Shown: positions 23,784 to 33,351, numbered from the stretch's first letter. The stretch: DNA of 64,000 nucleotides from Aliishimia sp963721175 (GCA_963721175.1 CAVRIG010000006.1:226129-290128); one strand, 5' to 3'. Notes: generated from the letters alone by a model not told the origin. A program made the numbers and translations.

Positions 23784-26192
23784 TCAACCCTTGCGCGGCT
23801 TGGCCCGCAGTGTCGGGGCGGCTTGAGTGGGGTCTTCCGGCCAAGGATGCTTGGGGTATCGGGCGCGCATGTCCTTGCGCACATCCGCATAGGACGACGC
23901 CCAGAAGCCCGGCAGGTCGAGCGTCGTCTGGACCGGCCGACCCGCCGGAGAGAGCAGCGTCACCCGCAGCGGCCGGCCCGCGACGGTGGGGTGCACCGTC
24001 TGGCCGAACATCTCCTGCAGCCGCACTTCGATCTCCGGCGCCTCGCCGCCGTAATCCACCGCGACCTTGCGCCCGAGCGGGGTCAGGACATGGGCCGGCA
24101 CCTCCCGGTCCAGAGCCTGCTGCTGCGGCCAGTCGAGCATCGCCCGCAATGCCGGCAACAGGCCAAAGCCCCTCCAATCCTCCTTGCTGCGCAGGCCGGT
24201 GACATGCGGCAGCAGCCAGGTGTCGAGGTCCGAGAGCAGCGCTTCGTCGGACATGTCGGGCAGGTCATGACCGGCCGCCCGTGCCAGCATCACCCGGGCA
24301 CGATACAGCTCTGCCGCGGGTTCCGGTGCCAGGCCAAGCTGCCGCACGCCTTCCAGGAACGCGCGGGCGACGGCGTCGGGCGGCGCGTCCTTCCAGATGC
24401 GGTCCTGCAACACGATGGCGCCGAACCGCTCCTGCTGGCGGGCGACGACCCGGTTCTCGCGCCGCGACCAGTCGCAGACGTCCGCCCAGGCGATCTGCTC
24501 GGCGAAGAGCGCGCGCAGGGCGCTTTCGGTAATGGGTGCGGCCTGTCGGATCCGGGCGTTGCGCGTATCGCCATCGAGATCCGTGGCAACCAGAAGCCGC
24601 AGGGTGCCCATCGCGTCGCCATCGTCCAGATAGGCGCCCTTGCCGCCCGAGAGCAGATAGCGCGGCGCGTCGCCCTTGCGACGCAGCCCGACACGGTCCG
24701 GGTAGGCGAGCGCCACCATCTCACCGGGCTCGAGCGGCCCCGTGTCGGCAATCTTGCAGAGCTTGCGCAGCCGCGCAGCCTCCGTCCGGATACGGCCCAG
24801 GCCGGGAGATTTCGCGGAACCCGACACAGCCCACAGCCGACGTCCCAGGTCCGATCCGGCCTCCGGCAACGGGTCGCGATCGGAGAGCAGCGCGGCCAGA
24901 GGGGCAGCCTGCGGCCCGGCCGTCATCAGCATGTGACCCAGCCGAGGATGCAGCGGCAACGCGGCGAGTGCCCGGCCATGCGGCGTCACCCGCGCCTGTG
25001 CATCGAGCGCGCCCAGCATCCGCAGGAGCGCCTGCGCCTCGGCGTAGCTGCCGGGATTGGGCGGGGTCAGAAAGGCCAGATCGTCCGGCGCGGCCCCCCA
25101 GTTCGCGAGTTCCAGCGCCAGCGGAGCCAGGTCCGCCGTCACGATATCCGCCGGTGCGAAAGCGGGCAGGGCGCCCTCTTCGCCGCGGGTCCACAAGCGG
25201 TAGCACACACCCGCGCTGACCCGCCCCGCACGGCCTGCGCGTTGCGTCGCTTCGGCCTTGGACACGCGCTCGGTGACCAGCCGCGACATGCCCGAGCCCG
25301 GATCGAACCGCGCGCGGCGTGCGCGGCCCGCATCCACGACCACCGCAATGTCCGGCAGCGTCAGCGAGGTCTCGGCGATCGAGGTCGCGAGAACGATCTT
25401 GCGACCGTCCTTGAGCGGTGTCGTGGCCCGGCGCTGCGCGTCGAAGGGAAGCGCGCCGTAGAGCGGCAGGATCCGGCAAGCCTCCGGCAAGCGGCTTGAA
25501 AGCGCATTCTGCGCCCTCCGGATCTCGCCCTGACCGGGCAGGAAGACGAGCACGCCGCCTTCCGTCTCCGCCACGGCCTGCGCCACGAGATCGTGCAGCG
25601 CGGGTTCCCACCGGCCTTGCCCCAGCGGGCGCGGCAGGTGGCGGATATCCACCGGAAAGCTGCGCCCTTCGGAAGTCAGGATCGGCGCATCCATCAGCGC
25701 TGCCACGGGTTCGGCGTCGAGCGTGGCCGACATGACCAGCAACTTCAGATCTTCGCGCAACGCGCCACAGATTTCGAGGCAGAGCGCCAGGCCCAGATCG
25801 GCGTTGAGCGAGCGTTCGTGGAACTCGTCGAAGATCACCAGCGACACGCCCGGCAGGTCGGGGTCGGACTGCAGCATCCGCGTCAGCACGCCTTCTGTGA
25901 CGACCTCGATCCGGGTGCGGTCGCTGACCTTGCTCTCGCCCCGCATCCGGTAGCCAATCACCTCGCCCGGTTTCGAGCCGTGGAGGTCGGCCATCCGCTC
26001 GGCCGCGTGACGGGCCGCCAATCGCCGCGGCTCCAGCATGACGATGCGGCCGGGCATGTGCGGCAGCAGGTGCAGCGGCACCAGCGTCGTCTTTCCGGCC
26101 CCGGGCGGCGCCTGCACGACGGCGCGGCCGCGCGTGGTCAGCGCCTGCGCGATGTCGTCGAGGATCTCCACAATGGGAAGTGTATCGGTCAT
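23784..26192 (-). CDS. hrpB: ATP-dependent RNA helicase HrpB
   Basis: This intact 802-residue DEAH-box helicase has Walker A VVQAPPGAGKTTLVPLHLL, the DExH motif VIFDEFHERSLNADLG, motif III VMSATLDAEPVA, motif V/VI region TSIAETSLTLPD and ATQRAGRAGRVSAGV, then the HrpB-specific C-terminal domain ending LPGFWASSYADVRKDMRARY and PKHPWPEDP. The start MTDTLPIVEILDDIAQAL at 26192 fits the family; the upstream open frame has no homology. The function of HrpB in bacteria is still poorly defined (RNA remodelling). This long gene contains no frame errors, which contrasts with its neighbours. Confidence 0.95.
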   Translation of the reverse strand: MTDTLPIVEILDDIAQALTTRGRAVVQAPPGAGKTTLVPLHLLPHMPGRIVMLEPRRLAARHAAERMADLHGSKPGEVIGYRMRGESKVSDRTRIEVVTEGVLTRMLQSDPDLPGVSLVIFDEFHERSLNADLGLALCLEICGALREDLKLLVMSATLDAEPVAALMDAPILTSEGRSFPVDIRHLPRPLGQGRWEPALHDLVAQAVAETEGGVLVFLPGQGEIRRAQNALSSRLPEACRILPLYGALPFDAQRRATTPLKDGRKIVLATSIAETSLTLPDIAVVVDAGRARRARFDPGSGMSRLVTERVSKAEATQRAGRAGRVSAGVCYRLWTRGEEGALPAFAPADIVTADLAPLALELANWGAAPDDLAFLTPPNPGSYAEAQALLRMLGALDAQARVTPHGRALAALPLHPRLGHMLMTAGPQAAPLAALLSDRDPLPEAGSDLGRRLWAVSGSAKSPGLGRIRTEAARLRKLCKIADTGPLEPGEMVALAYPDRVGLRRKGDAPRYLLSGGKGAYLDDGDAMGTLRLLVATDLDGDTRNARIRQAAPITESALRALFAEQIAWADVCDWSRRENRVVARQQERFGAIVLQDRIWKDAPPDAVARAFLEGVRQLGLAPEPAAELYRARVMLARAAGHDLPDMSDEALLSDLDTWLLPHVTGLRSKEDWRGFGLLPALRAMLDWPQQQALDREVPAHVLTPLGRKVAVDYGGEAPEIEVRLQEMFGQTVHPTVAGRPLRVTLLSPAGRPVQTTLDLPGFWASSYADVRKDMRARYPKHPWPEDPTQAAPTLRAKPRKG

Positions 26193-26277
26193 GGCAACGG
26201 GATACAGCCGTGCGGGCGGCACTGTGTAGGCCGCCGACATCTGGACAAGGACCGGTCGCTTCGCCATCAAGGCCGGC

Positions 26278-27252
26278 ATGGATCTGGATGACCTCAAGAC
26301 GCGGCTGATGGCCGGGGACAGGCGGGCGCTGGCGCGGGCGATCACGCTGGTGGAAAGCCGCCGCGCCGATCACCGGGACCGGCGTTGGAGCTGATGGAGG
26401 CGTTGCCGAAGGACCGGCAGGCCATGCGCCTGGCGCTGTCGGGCACGCCGGGCGTGGGCAAGTCGACATTCATCGAAAGCTTCGGGTCGATGCTGACGGG
26501 GCAGGGGCTGCGGGTCGCGGTGCTGGCGATCGATCCGTCCTCGGCCCGGACCGGCGGGTCGATCCTGGGCGACAAGACGCGCATGGGACAGCTCGCGCGC
26601 GATGCAAATGCGTTCATCCGGCCCTCGCCGAGCCAGACGCATCTGGGCGGCGTCGGCCGGCGCACGCGTGAGGCGGTGACGCTCTGCGAGGCTGCGGATT
26701 ACGACGTGGTGATGATCGAGACCGTGGGCGTCGGCCAGTCCGAAACCGTCGCGGCGCAGACTGTCCGATCTATTCGTGCTGCTGCTGGCGCCGGCAGGCG
26801 GGGACGAGTTGCAGGGGGTGAAGCGCGGGATCATGGAGATCGCCGACCTGATCCTCGTGAACAAGGCCGATGGCGAACTGAAATCCGCCGCCTCGCGGAC
26901 CTGTGCGGACTACTCGGGCGCGCTGCAGGCTCTTGCGCAAGCGGCCGCAGGACCCGGAGGGGTACCCGCAGGCGCGGATGGTCTCCGCGCTCGAGGAGGA
27001 GGGGCTGCAGGCGGCATGGGATGCGATGCAGACGCTGGCGGACTGGCGGCGCGAGAACGGGTATCTGGGACGCGCACCCGAGCGGCGCAGGCACGGTACT
27101 GGCTGGCCGAGGACGTGCGGCAGGCCTTGCTGGCCCCGCTCGACACGGCGCAGGGTCGGGCGGCGCTCGACGAACTCGGCACCCGCGTGGCGGAGGCCGA
27201 CATGACGCCCACGGCGGCGGCGGCGGAGTTGCTGGACCGTCTGCGCTCCTGA
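26278..27252 (+). CDS. meaB: MeaB/ArgK-type G3E GTPase (frame broken several times)
   Basis: MeaB chaperones methylmalonyl-CoA mutase, gating its cobalamin loading. The start MDLDDLKTRLMAGDRRALAR is at 26278. Motifs are SGTPGVGKSTFIE (P-loop), VLAIDPSSARTGGSILGDKT, IETVGVGQSETVA (switch) and LILVNKADGEL (base recognition). A one-base deletion near 26385 (GACCCGGCG to GACCGGCG is the simplest reading) and shifts near 26765, 26930 and 27065 split it. The sequence ends AAAAELLDRLRS. Total span fits 325 residues. The mutase genes are not in the window. Confidence 0.88.
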
Positions 27253-27401
27253 CGGCCAATAGGGCCTTGACGGGATGCGCGCGCTGCTGCGTAGAGACAC
27301 CGGACGAGATTCCCGGGGTGTCGCGCGGGCGGCGCCCTTTCAATTGCGAGGCCGATTGTCGATCCGACGCGCCGCGCCTTGAGAAGATGAGGACTGAAAC
27401 G

Positions 27402-27694
27402 ATGTCGCGTGTGTGCGAACTGACCGGAAAAGGCCCGATGACTGGCAACAATGTCAGCCACGCCAACAACAAGACCAGCGCCGTTTCCTGCCCAACCTGA
27501 ACGACATGACGCTGCAGTCCGAAACCCTGGGCCGTGGCGTCAAGCTGCGCATCTCGGCGCATCGCGCTGCGCTCGGTCGATCACCGCGGCGGGCTCGACG
27601 CGTTCCTGCCAAGGCGAAGGACGCGGAGCTGTCAGCGACAATGCGCTGAAGGTCAAGAAAGAGATCGCTGAAGGCGCAGGCGACCGCCGCCTGA
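27402..27694 (+). CDS. rpmB: 50S ribosomal protein L28 (frame broken about five times)
   Basis: The gene begins MSRVCELTGKGPMTGNNVSH and NNKT, then breaks. In successive frames one finds FLPNLNDMTLQSETLGRGVK and LRISAH, then a segment for LRSVDHRGGLDAF, then AKAKDAEL, then SDNALKVKKEIAE. The indels are deletions near 27471 and 27609 and insertions near 27563 and 27672, plus one near 27634. Removing the last insertion gives a TGA at 27692. The corrected protein is about 97 residues, as in other Rhodobacterales. L28 is a ribosomal protein, so a real loss is very unlikely. Confidence 0.88.
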
Positions 27695-27720
27695 TCTTCC
27701 ACAGATCTGACGACTGCTTG

Positions 27721-27754
27721 AAGCCCTCGTGCACGATCCTGCGCGGGGCTTTTT
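27721..27754 (+). terminator. Possible terminator after rpmB
   Basis: AAGCCC (27721-27726) can pair with GGGCTT (27746-27751), and five T residues lie at 27750-27754. The loop contains its own palindrome TCGTGCACGA. The pairing is short, so this is a moderate call. Confidence 0.45.
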
Positions 27755-27775
27755 CACGTTGAGTGGGCAGCGTCG

Positions 27776-28138
27776 ATGAACTACCTCTCTTCCATGCGCA
27801 GCCCGCCGAGCCTTTCTGCCCTCCTGCTGAGCCTGATCCTGGCGGTGACAGCGCAGGGCATGGCGTTTGCCCGGGGGCAGGCGCCCGCCGAAGGACAGAT
27901 GATCCTCTGCACCGGGCAGGGCATGGTGATGGTCTTCACCGATGCCGACGGGCGGCCGACCAGCCCGCCGCAGCTCTGCGCGGATGGTGCGCAGGCGCTC
28001 CTGGCACTGAACCTCGTCATGCCGCTGGTCGCGTTTGCGCCGTCCGGCGTGTCGGAGCTTGTGTCGTGGTCGGGGCACCAGCAGGGGACGCCTGCGCATC
28101 TGCCGCGCAGGTCGGCGAGGGATCCGCCACGCGTCTGA
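27776..28138 (+). CDS. Exported DUF2946-like protein next to a copper chaperone
   Basis: This 120-residue protein has a signal peptide or single membrane segment (LSALLLSLILAVTAQGMAFA). Its DUF2946-like core contains MILCTGQGMVMVFTDADG and PQLCADGAQALLAL, with two cysteines placed as in the family. DUF2946 proteins are commonly encoded beside copper transport genes, and here the next gene is a PCu(A)C chaperone 48 bp downstream, so a role in copper handling at the membrane is inferred. A second ATG at 27794 could be the true start. The C-terminus after LVSWSGHQQG is basic and shows no domain. Confidence 0.65.
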   Translation: MNYLSSMRSPPSLSALLLSLILAVTAQGMAFARGQAPAEGQMILCTGQGMVMVFTDADGRPTSPPQLCADGAQALLALNLVMPLVAFAPSGVSELVSWSGHQQGTPAHLPRRSARDPPRV

Positions 28139-28186
28139 CCCGCGCTAGACCCCACAGGACTCCAAACCGACATCAGGAGGACAGAG

Positions 28187-28639
28187 ATGTTCCCGAAATT
28201 CTTCATTGGCGCGGCCTTTGCCGTGCTGATCGGCCTGCCCGCTTTGGCAGAGAATTCCACCATCATGATCAAGGACGCCTTCGCGCGCAGCGGCCCCCAA
28301 TCGGGCGCTGCCTTCTTCACCATCGTGAACGAGGGCGATGCGGATGACCGTTTGGTCGCCGTGCAATCCGATGCGGCAGCGCGTGTCGAACTTCATACAC
28401 ATATCGAGGACGAGAACGGCGTGATGAAGATGCGCCCGGTCGAGGACGGGTTCGCGGTTCCGGCGGGCGGAATGCACGCGCTCGAACGTGGCGGCGACCA
28501 CGTGATGTTCATGGGCCTCGCGGCCCCGTTCGAGCAGGGCGCGACCGTCGCGGTCACGTTGACCTTCGAAAAGGCAGGAGACGTCGCGGTGGACATCCCC
28601 GTCGACAATGACCGGCGGTCGGGCCATTCCGGCCACTGA
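28187..28639 (+). CDS. Periplasmic copper chaperone PCu(A)C
   Basis: This 150-residue protein has a signal peptide (FFIGAAFAVLIGLPALA) and the cupredoxin-like PCu(A)C domain. The copper site H-x(n)-M ... H-x-M is visible as VELHTHIEDENGVMKMRP and GGDHVMFMGL. These proteins carry Cu(I) in the periplasm, usually for the Cu-A or Cu-B centre of cytochrome oxidase. A short His-rich tail (RRSGHSGH) may add metal affinity. GGAGG precedes the ATG. It forms a probable two-gene unit with the DUF2946-like gene. The frame is intact. Confidence 0.92.
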   Translation: MFPKFFIGAAFAVLIGLPALAENSTIMIKDAFARSGPQSGAAFFTIVNEGDADDRLVAVQSDAAARVELHTHIEDENGVMKMRPVEDGFAVPAGGMHALERGGDHVMFMGLAAPFEQGATVAVTLTFEKAGDVAVDIPVDNDRRSGHSGH

Positions 28640-28655
28640 CCGCCAGCGCGCCGTC

Positions 28656-29357
28656 TCAACCGGGCGGCGCGGCCAACACCCGGTCCACCCAGGCCGGCAC
28701 GACCTGCGTGGCGGGGCCGAAATGGGTCTCGGCAAACAATGTGGCGCCATCCGAAGGTTCGAGGTTCAACTCGATCGTATGTGCGCCCGCGGCGTGGGCG
28801 ATCTGCACGAAGCCCGCCGCCGGATAGACGTTGCCCGACGTTCCGATCGACACGAAAACATCCGCATTCCACAACGCGGCGTCGATCTCGTCCATCCGGT
28901 AGGGCATTTCGCCGAACCAGACGATGTCCGGCCGAGCATCCGGAGCACTGCATGCGGGACACGCGTCCCCGGGCTGCATTTGCTGCGGCGCCGACCACCT
29001 GTGGTCACAGGAAGCGCAGAGCGCCTGTTCGAGCTGTCCGTGCATGTGCAGCACGTTGCGCGACCCCGCGCGTTCGTGCAGCGCGTCCACGTTCTGCGTC
29101 ACGACGAGTACGTCGCCGGGATGTTCCGTTTCCAACCGGGCCAGCGCCTCATGGGCGGCGTTGGGTGTCGCATTGGCGGCCTGAACCCGGCGCTGGTTGT
29201 AGAAATCGACCACAAGGTCCGGGTTGCGCGCAAACGCTTCGGGGGTCGCCACGTCCTCGATCCTGTACTGCGACCAGAGCCCGCCTTCGTCGCGGAACGT
29301 CCCCAGCCCGCTTTCGGCCGAAATGCCGGCACCTGTCAGGATCACGATGCGTGTCAT
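28656..29357 (-). CDS. cobB: NAD-dependent protein deacylase, sirtuin
   Basis: This intact 233-residue class III sirtuin removes acyl groups from lysines using NAD. It has the NAD motif ILTGAGISAESGLGTFRD, the catalytic motif VVTQNVDALHERAGS, the histidine in VLHMHGQLEQ, and a four-cysteine zinc site CASC...CPAC, followed by PDIVWFGEMPYRM and SIGTSGNVYPAAGFV. The start MTRIVILTGAGIS at 29357 is the family start; the frame is open upstream but without homology. The CobB name follows its closest bacterial family; specificity for succinyl or acetyl groups is not determined here. Confidence 0.93.
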   Translation of the reverse strand: MTRIVILTGAGISAESGLGTFRDEGGLWSQYRIEDVATPEAFARNPDLVVDFYNQRRVQAANATPNAAHEALARLETEHPGDVLVVTQNVDALHERAGSRNVLHMHGQLEQALCASCDHRWSAPQQMQPGDACPACSAPDARPDIVWFGEMPYRMDEIDAALWNADVFVSIGTSGNVYPAAGFVQIAHAAGAHTIELNLEPSDGATLFAETHFGPATQVVPAWVDRVLAAPPG

Positions 29358-29469
29358 ATGTCGACTCTGCCTCCAATCGTGCGCAACAAAGCGGGATGTG
29401 GGCGCGAACGCAAGCGCCGGATCCGACCGGGTTGAACCTGCCGCGATACGGGGGCAAGCTGCGCGCGAC

Positions 29470-29916
29470 ATGGCCATTCTCTTCGTCTGTCTTGGAAACA
29501 TCTGCCGTTCGCCGACGGCGGAGGCCGTGTTCCGCACGGCCTGTCCCGAAATTGCCTGCGACAGTGCCGGCACCGGGGACTGGCATGTGGGCGCGCCGCC
29601 CTACGGTCCGATGCAGCACGCCGCACGCCTGCGCGGCATCGAGATGTCGGATCTGGTCGCCCGGCAGTTCACGGCCGCGGATTTCGACCGGTTCGACCTG
29701 ATCCTTGGCATGGACAGCGACAACGTCGGCAACATCGAGCGATTGCGGCCGGCGGGGAACCGGACGCCGGTGCGCCTGCTGGCGGCCTATGCCGGCGGCG
29801 GGCGCGATACCGTGCCCGATCCGTACTACACGCGCGATTTCGACGGAACGCTGGATCTGGTGCAGGCGGCCGTGACGGGACTGGTCGCGGATCTCCGCAA
29901 GGGGGCGGTGATCTGA
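29470..29916 (+). CDS. Low-molecular-weight protein tyrosine phosphatase
   Basis: The 148-residue protein starts MAILFVCLGNICRSPTAEA, giving the C-x5-R-S phosphate-binding loop at residues 7-14. The general-acid motif DPYY is present in TVPDPYYTRDFDG near the C-terminus. Such enzymes dephosphorylate tyrosine or arginine residues or small phosphoesters in the cytoplasm; in bacteria they often act on exopolysaccharide kinases, but no such gene is near. It is divergent from cobB, with about 110 bp between starts, and is intact. Confidence 0.92.
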   Translation: MAILFVCLGNICRSPTAEAVFRTACPEIACDSAGTGDWHVGAPPYGPMQHAARLRGIEMSDLVARQFTAADFDRFDLILGMDSDNVGNIERLRPAGNRTPVRLLAAYAGGGRDTVPDPYYTRDFDGTLDLVQAAVTGLVADLRKGAVI

Positions 29917-29938
29917 ACCGGCTCCGGCGGTCCGGCGG

Positions 29939-30904
29939 TCAGGACTCGAGCAGTCGGAACTCTCCCGCAAGCCAAGGCAGTTGTGCGGTCGCCGGGTCGA
30001 TCATCAGCTCCTGGATCAGTTGCCTGACGGTCCGCGCGATGTCCAGCGGCACCGTCCCGGACCAGTCGGCGCCCGCGTAGAGCACGATCGTGCGCGCGAA
30101 GGGCCTGATCGGCATCGGGAAGGCAGCGACCTGGTCATGGAACCGCACCGCCCGCATGTAGCCCAGCGGCGTCGTCAGCGCCCAGCCGATGCCTCGCGCG
30201 ACCATGGCCATGAGCGCCAGGTGGGACCCGACCTCGAACCGGTCCGGGAAATCCAGGCGCTGCCGCGCGAGGTGACTTTCGATCTGTTTTCCGATGAGCT
30301 GCTCGCGGTCATAGCGCAGAAAGGGCAGGTCGCCCATCTCCTCGAAGCTCTGCGGCGCCGCCTGCAGGCTGGCCCGGGGGGCCACAAGGATGAACGGATC
30401 CCGGGCCAGCGGAAATTCCAGCACACCCGGCAGGACCCGGCCGGACGAGGCCGAAATCGCCATGTGCAGCTTCTTGTCCTCCATCGCATGCATGATCTCG
30501 TGGCTGGCCGCGGTGATCAGCTTGAACCGGCAGCGCGTCAGGCTCTTGGCCATGATCGTCACGAGGCGGGGCGTCAGGTCGTTGTCGAAATCGTCGATCA
30601 GCCCGACGGAGAGCGAGCTCAGATGCGCGAGATCCATCACCGTCAGTTCGGATTGCGCCATGCGCAATTGCATCAGCGCGGCTTCGGCCCGGGTCCGAAA
30701 GCTGTCGCCGGCCGGGGTCAGCCGCATCGGCCGCCTGTCATGATCGATCAGTTCGGTGCCGAGCGCGCTTTCGAGGTTGCGCAACTGCTGGCTCACCGCA
30801 GGCTGTGACAGCCCCGTCAGGCCGGCCGCACCCGCGACGGATCCCGTCGCCGCCAGGGCCTCGAACACTTCCAATCCACGCAGGGTCACGCCCTTGGGCA
30901 ACAT
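29939..30904 (-). CDS. LysR-type regulator, divergent from hpsN-like gene
   Basis: This 321-residue LysR regulator has the N-terminal winged helix-turn-helix LRGLEVFEALAATGSVAGAA and LSQPAVSQQLRNLESAL, and the C-terminal effector domain VGLIDDFDNDLTPRLV onward. It faces the hpsN-like gene across 171 bp, the classic layout in which a LysR protein controls its neighbour and itself. The likely inducer is therefore 2,3-dihydroxypropane-1-sulfonate or a relative, an inference from context only. The gene is intact. Confidence 0.88.
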   Translation of the reverse strand: MLPKGVTLRGLEVFEALAATGSVAGAAGLTGLSQPAVSQQLRNLESALGTELIDHDRRPMRLTPAGDSFRTRAEAALMQLRMAQSELTVMDLAHLSSLSVGLIDDFDNDLTPRLVTIMAKSLTRCRFKLITAASHEIMHAMEDKKLHMAISASSGRVLPGVLEFPLARDPFILVAPRASLQAAPQSFEEMGDLPFLRYDREQLIGKQIESHLARQRLDFPDRFEVGSHLALMAMVARGIGWALTTPLGYMRAVRFHDQVAAFPMPIRPFARTIVLYAGADWSGTVPLDIARTVRQLIQELMIDPATAQLPWLAGEFRLLES

Positions 30905-31075
30905 CCGGTCATCCCGTCATCCTGTTTCACGAAGTTGGAAACTGCAGCGACCAAAGTCAATGAATACCAGAGGTGGAGGTCGGCTATCTTTGGAAAATCG
31001 AAATTTGCGCTTTCGCCCTTCCTGCGCCGTTCCGTGCTATCCTCGCCGCGGCACGCAGCAAGAGGAGCCTCTCGC

Positions 31076-32365
31076 ATGTCCGTCACCTATCTCAAGCAGG
31101 CGCAGGAGGTATCGCCCTCGGATCTCGCGGGTGTGTCCGACACCGTGCGCGCCATGCTTGAGAGATTGGCGGCGGAGCGCGAGGTCGCGGCCCTCGACTA
31201 CGCGCGCAAGTTTGATGGCTGGGAGGGCGACGTTGTCGTGTCACCCGACCGCATCGCCCGCGCGACGGAGCAGGTGCCGGAGGACGACCGCGCGGCGATC
31301 GCTTTCGCGCACGACAACATCCGCAGGTTCGCCGAGGCTCAACGGGCCACGTTGACGGAGACGGAGATCGAGCTGCGCCCCGGGCTCGTGGCGGGTCAGC
31401 GCGTGATCCCGCTGCGCGCCGCGGGTTGTTACGTGCCGGGGGGGCGGTACGCGCATGTCGCCTCCGCGCTGATGTCGATCGCCACGGCCAAGGCAGCCGG
31501 CGTGCGCCATGTCACCGCCTGCACGCCGCCGCGCAACGGGGAGATCCCGGCGCCGGTGCTCCATGCCATGCAGCTCGCCGGAGCCGACCGGATCCTCGCC
31601 ATGGGCGGGGTCCAGGGCATCGCGGCGATGGCGCACGGATTCTTCGGCGGCGTGCCGGCGGACATCCTCGTGGGACCGGGCAATCAATATGTGGCCGAAG
31701 CCAAGCGCCAGCTTTTCGGCCCTTTGGGCATCGACATGTTCGCCGGGCCGACCGACAGCATGATCCTGGCCGACATGTCCGCGAACCCGTTCAAGGTCGC
31801 ATGGGACCTCGTGGGTCAGGCGGAGCATGGCGCGAACTCGCCCGTCTGGCTGGTCACTGATCACCGCCCGCTGGCCGAGGCGGTCATGCGGCAGGTTCCC
31901 GACCTGATCGAGTGCCTGCCCGCGCTCAATGCCGATTGTGCCCGCCGGGCCTGGGCGGATCTGGGCGAGGTGATCCTGTGCGACGACCGTGCCGAGATGG
32001 CAGAGGTGGCGGACCGCATCGGGCCGGAACATCTGCAGGTCCAGGCGCGCGATCCCGGCTGGTGGCTGGAGCGGTTGCAGGTCTATGGCTCACTGTTTCT
32101 GGGCGAGAACACGACCGTTGCGTTCGGTGACAAGGCGAGCGGTCCGAACCATGTGCTGCCGACCTCCGGTGCGGCGCGCTACACCGGCGGCCTCAGCGTG
32201 CACAAGTTCCTCAAGATCGTGACATGGCAGACGATGGACGATCGCGCGGTGGACAGTGTCGCCGACGCCACGGCGCGCATTTCCCGGATTGAGGGGATGG
32301 AAGGCCACGCCCGTACCGCCGACATCCGCCGCGGCCCGCGGCCCCGCAGGCACCGCATCGCCTGA
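31076..32365 (+). CDS. hpsN: Histidinol-dehydrogenase-family enzyme, probable sulfopropanediol 3-dehydrogenase
   Basis: This intact 429-residue enzyme is related to HisD. It shows GCYVPGGRYAHVASALMS, VGPGNQYVAEAKRQLFG, AGPTDSMILAD and GPNHVLPTSGAARYTGGLSV. Compared with true HisD, the AGPSE motif is AGPTD and the zinc-ligand region is changed (AEHGANSPVWLVTDH), so it is probably not the histidine enzyme. The pattern fits HpsN, which oxidises (R)-2,3-dihydroxypropane-1-sulfonate to sulfolactate in roseobacters. The usual partner genes (hpsO, hpsP, suyAB, transporter) are not in this window, and specificity should be treated as probable. The LysR gene next door likely regulates it. Confidence 0.78.
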   Translation: MSVTYLKQAQEVSPSDLAGVSDTVRAMLERLAAEREVAALDYARKFDGWEGDVVVSPDRIARATEQVPEDDRAAIAFAHDNIRRFAEAQRATLTETEIELRPGLVAGQRVIPLRAAGCYVPGGRYAHVASALMSIATAKAAGVRHVTACTPPRNGEIPAPVLHAMQLAGADRILAMGGVQGIAAMAHGFFGGVPADILVGPGNQYVAEAKRQLFGPLGIDMFAGPTDSMILADMSANPFKVAWDLVGQAEHGANSPVWLVTDHRPLAEAVMRQVPDLIECLPALNADCARRAWADLGEVILCDDRAEMAEVADRIGPEHLQVQARDPGWWLERLQVYGSLFLGENTTVAFGDKASGPNHVLPTSGAARYTGGLSVHKFLKIVTWQTMDDRAVDSVADATARISRIEGMEGHARTADIRRGPRPRRHRIA

Positions 32366-32460
32366 CACCGCGCGTATTGCGGTGAAACGGGGATTACCGG
32401 ACCGGGTTCCCTTGCGCTCGCGGGCCAGCTTCGGCAGGTTCGCGAAAAATGGACCCGCCG

Positions 32461-33351
32461 ATGAAGATCGCCACCGCTGCCTACCCGTTGGACTACCTGC
32501 GCTCCTGGGCCGAGTTCGAGGACAAGCTGCACGCGTGGGTGGATGAGGCTGCGAGCCATGGTGCCGACCTGCTGGTCTTCCCCGAATACGGCGCGATGGA
32601 GCTTGCCACGCTGGCCGGGCGCGCGGTCGCCGGAGATCTGGAACAGTCGCTGCATGCGGTGTCCGAGAGATTGCCGGAGGCCGACGCGCTCCACGCCCAT
32701 CTGGCGCAACAATTCGGAGTCCACCTTCTGGCCGCCTCCGCGCCGTCGTTTCATCCGCCCAAAGCTGGCAATGGGCGCCCGGTCAATCGTGCCCGGTTCT
32801 TCACGCCGACCGGTCAGATGGGCGTGCAGGACAAGCAGATCATGACACGGTTCGAGGCGGAGACATGGGACATCGTTCCGGGCGGCGGGCTGAAGCTCTT
32901 CGATACCGCTCTGGGCCGCATCGGGATTCTCATTTGCTATGACTGCGAGTTTCCACTGCTCGGCCGGGCGCTGAGCGAGGCGGAATTGATCCTCATCCCC
33001 TCGGTCACCGAAGCGTTGCATGGCTATTCCCGCGTCCGCATCGGCGCCCAGGCCCGTGCGCTGGAGAACCAGTGCGTCACGGTCATGTCCTCGGTCGTGG
33101 GGGCTGTCGATTGGTCGGAGGCCGTGGATGTCTCCGTGGGCACTGGCGGTGTCTTCGGCCCGCCCGACCGCGGTTTTCCCGAAACCGGCGTCTTTGCGTC
33201 GGGAGAGATCAACGCGTCCGGCTGGACCTACGCCGAGGTCGATCTCGCCAAGGTTGAGGCAGTTCGCGCCGATGGCGGTGTGCTCAATCGCCGCGACTGG
33301 ACCTGCCAGAAGGGGCGATCCAAGGCGGCGCCGCTCAGCCCGCTGAGATAG
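32461..33351 (+). CDS. Carbon-nitrogen hydrolase (nitrilase superfamily)
   Basis: This 296-residue protein has the full catalytic triad of the superfamily: Glu in LLVFPEYGAMEL, Lys in MGVQDKQIMTRFE and Cys in LICYDCEFPLLGRAL. It probably cleaves an amide (amidase or N-carbamoyl hydrolase type); the substrate is unknown. The start at 32461 (MKIATAAYP) matches the family better than an ATG four codons earlier. It lies 95 bp after the hpsN-like gene on the same strand and could be co-transcribed, though no known DHPS step needs an amidase. The frame is intact. Confidence 0.88.
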   Translation: MKIATAAYPLDYLRSWAEFEDKLHAWVDEAASHGADLLVFPEYGAMELATLAGRAVAGDLEQSLHAVSERLPEADALHAHLAQQFGVHLLAASAPSFHPPKAGNGRPVNRARFFTPTGQMGVQDKQIMTRFEAETWDIVPGGGLKLFDTALGRIGILICYDCEFPLLGRALSEAELILIPSVTEALHGYSRVRIGAQARALENQCVTVMSSVVGAVDWSEAVDVSVGTGGVFGPPDRGFPETGVFASGEINASGWTYAEVDLAKVEAVRADGGVLNRRDWTCQKGRSKAAPLSPLR

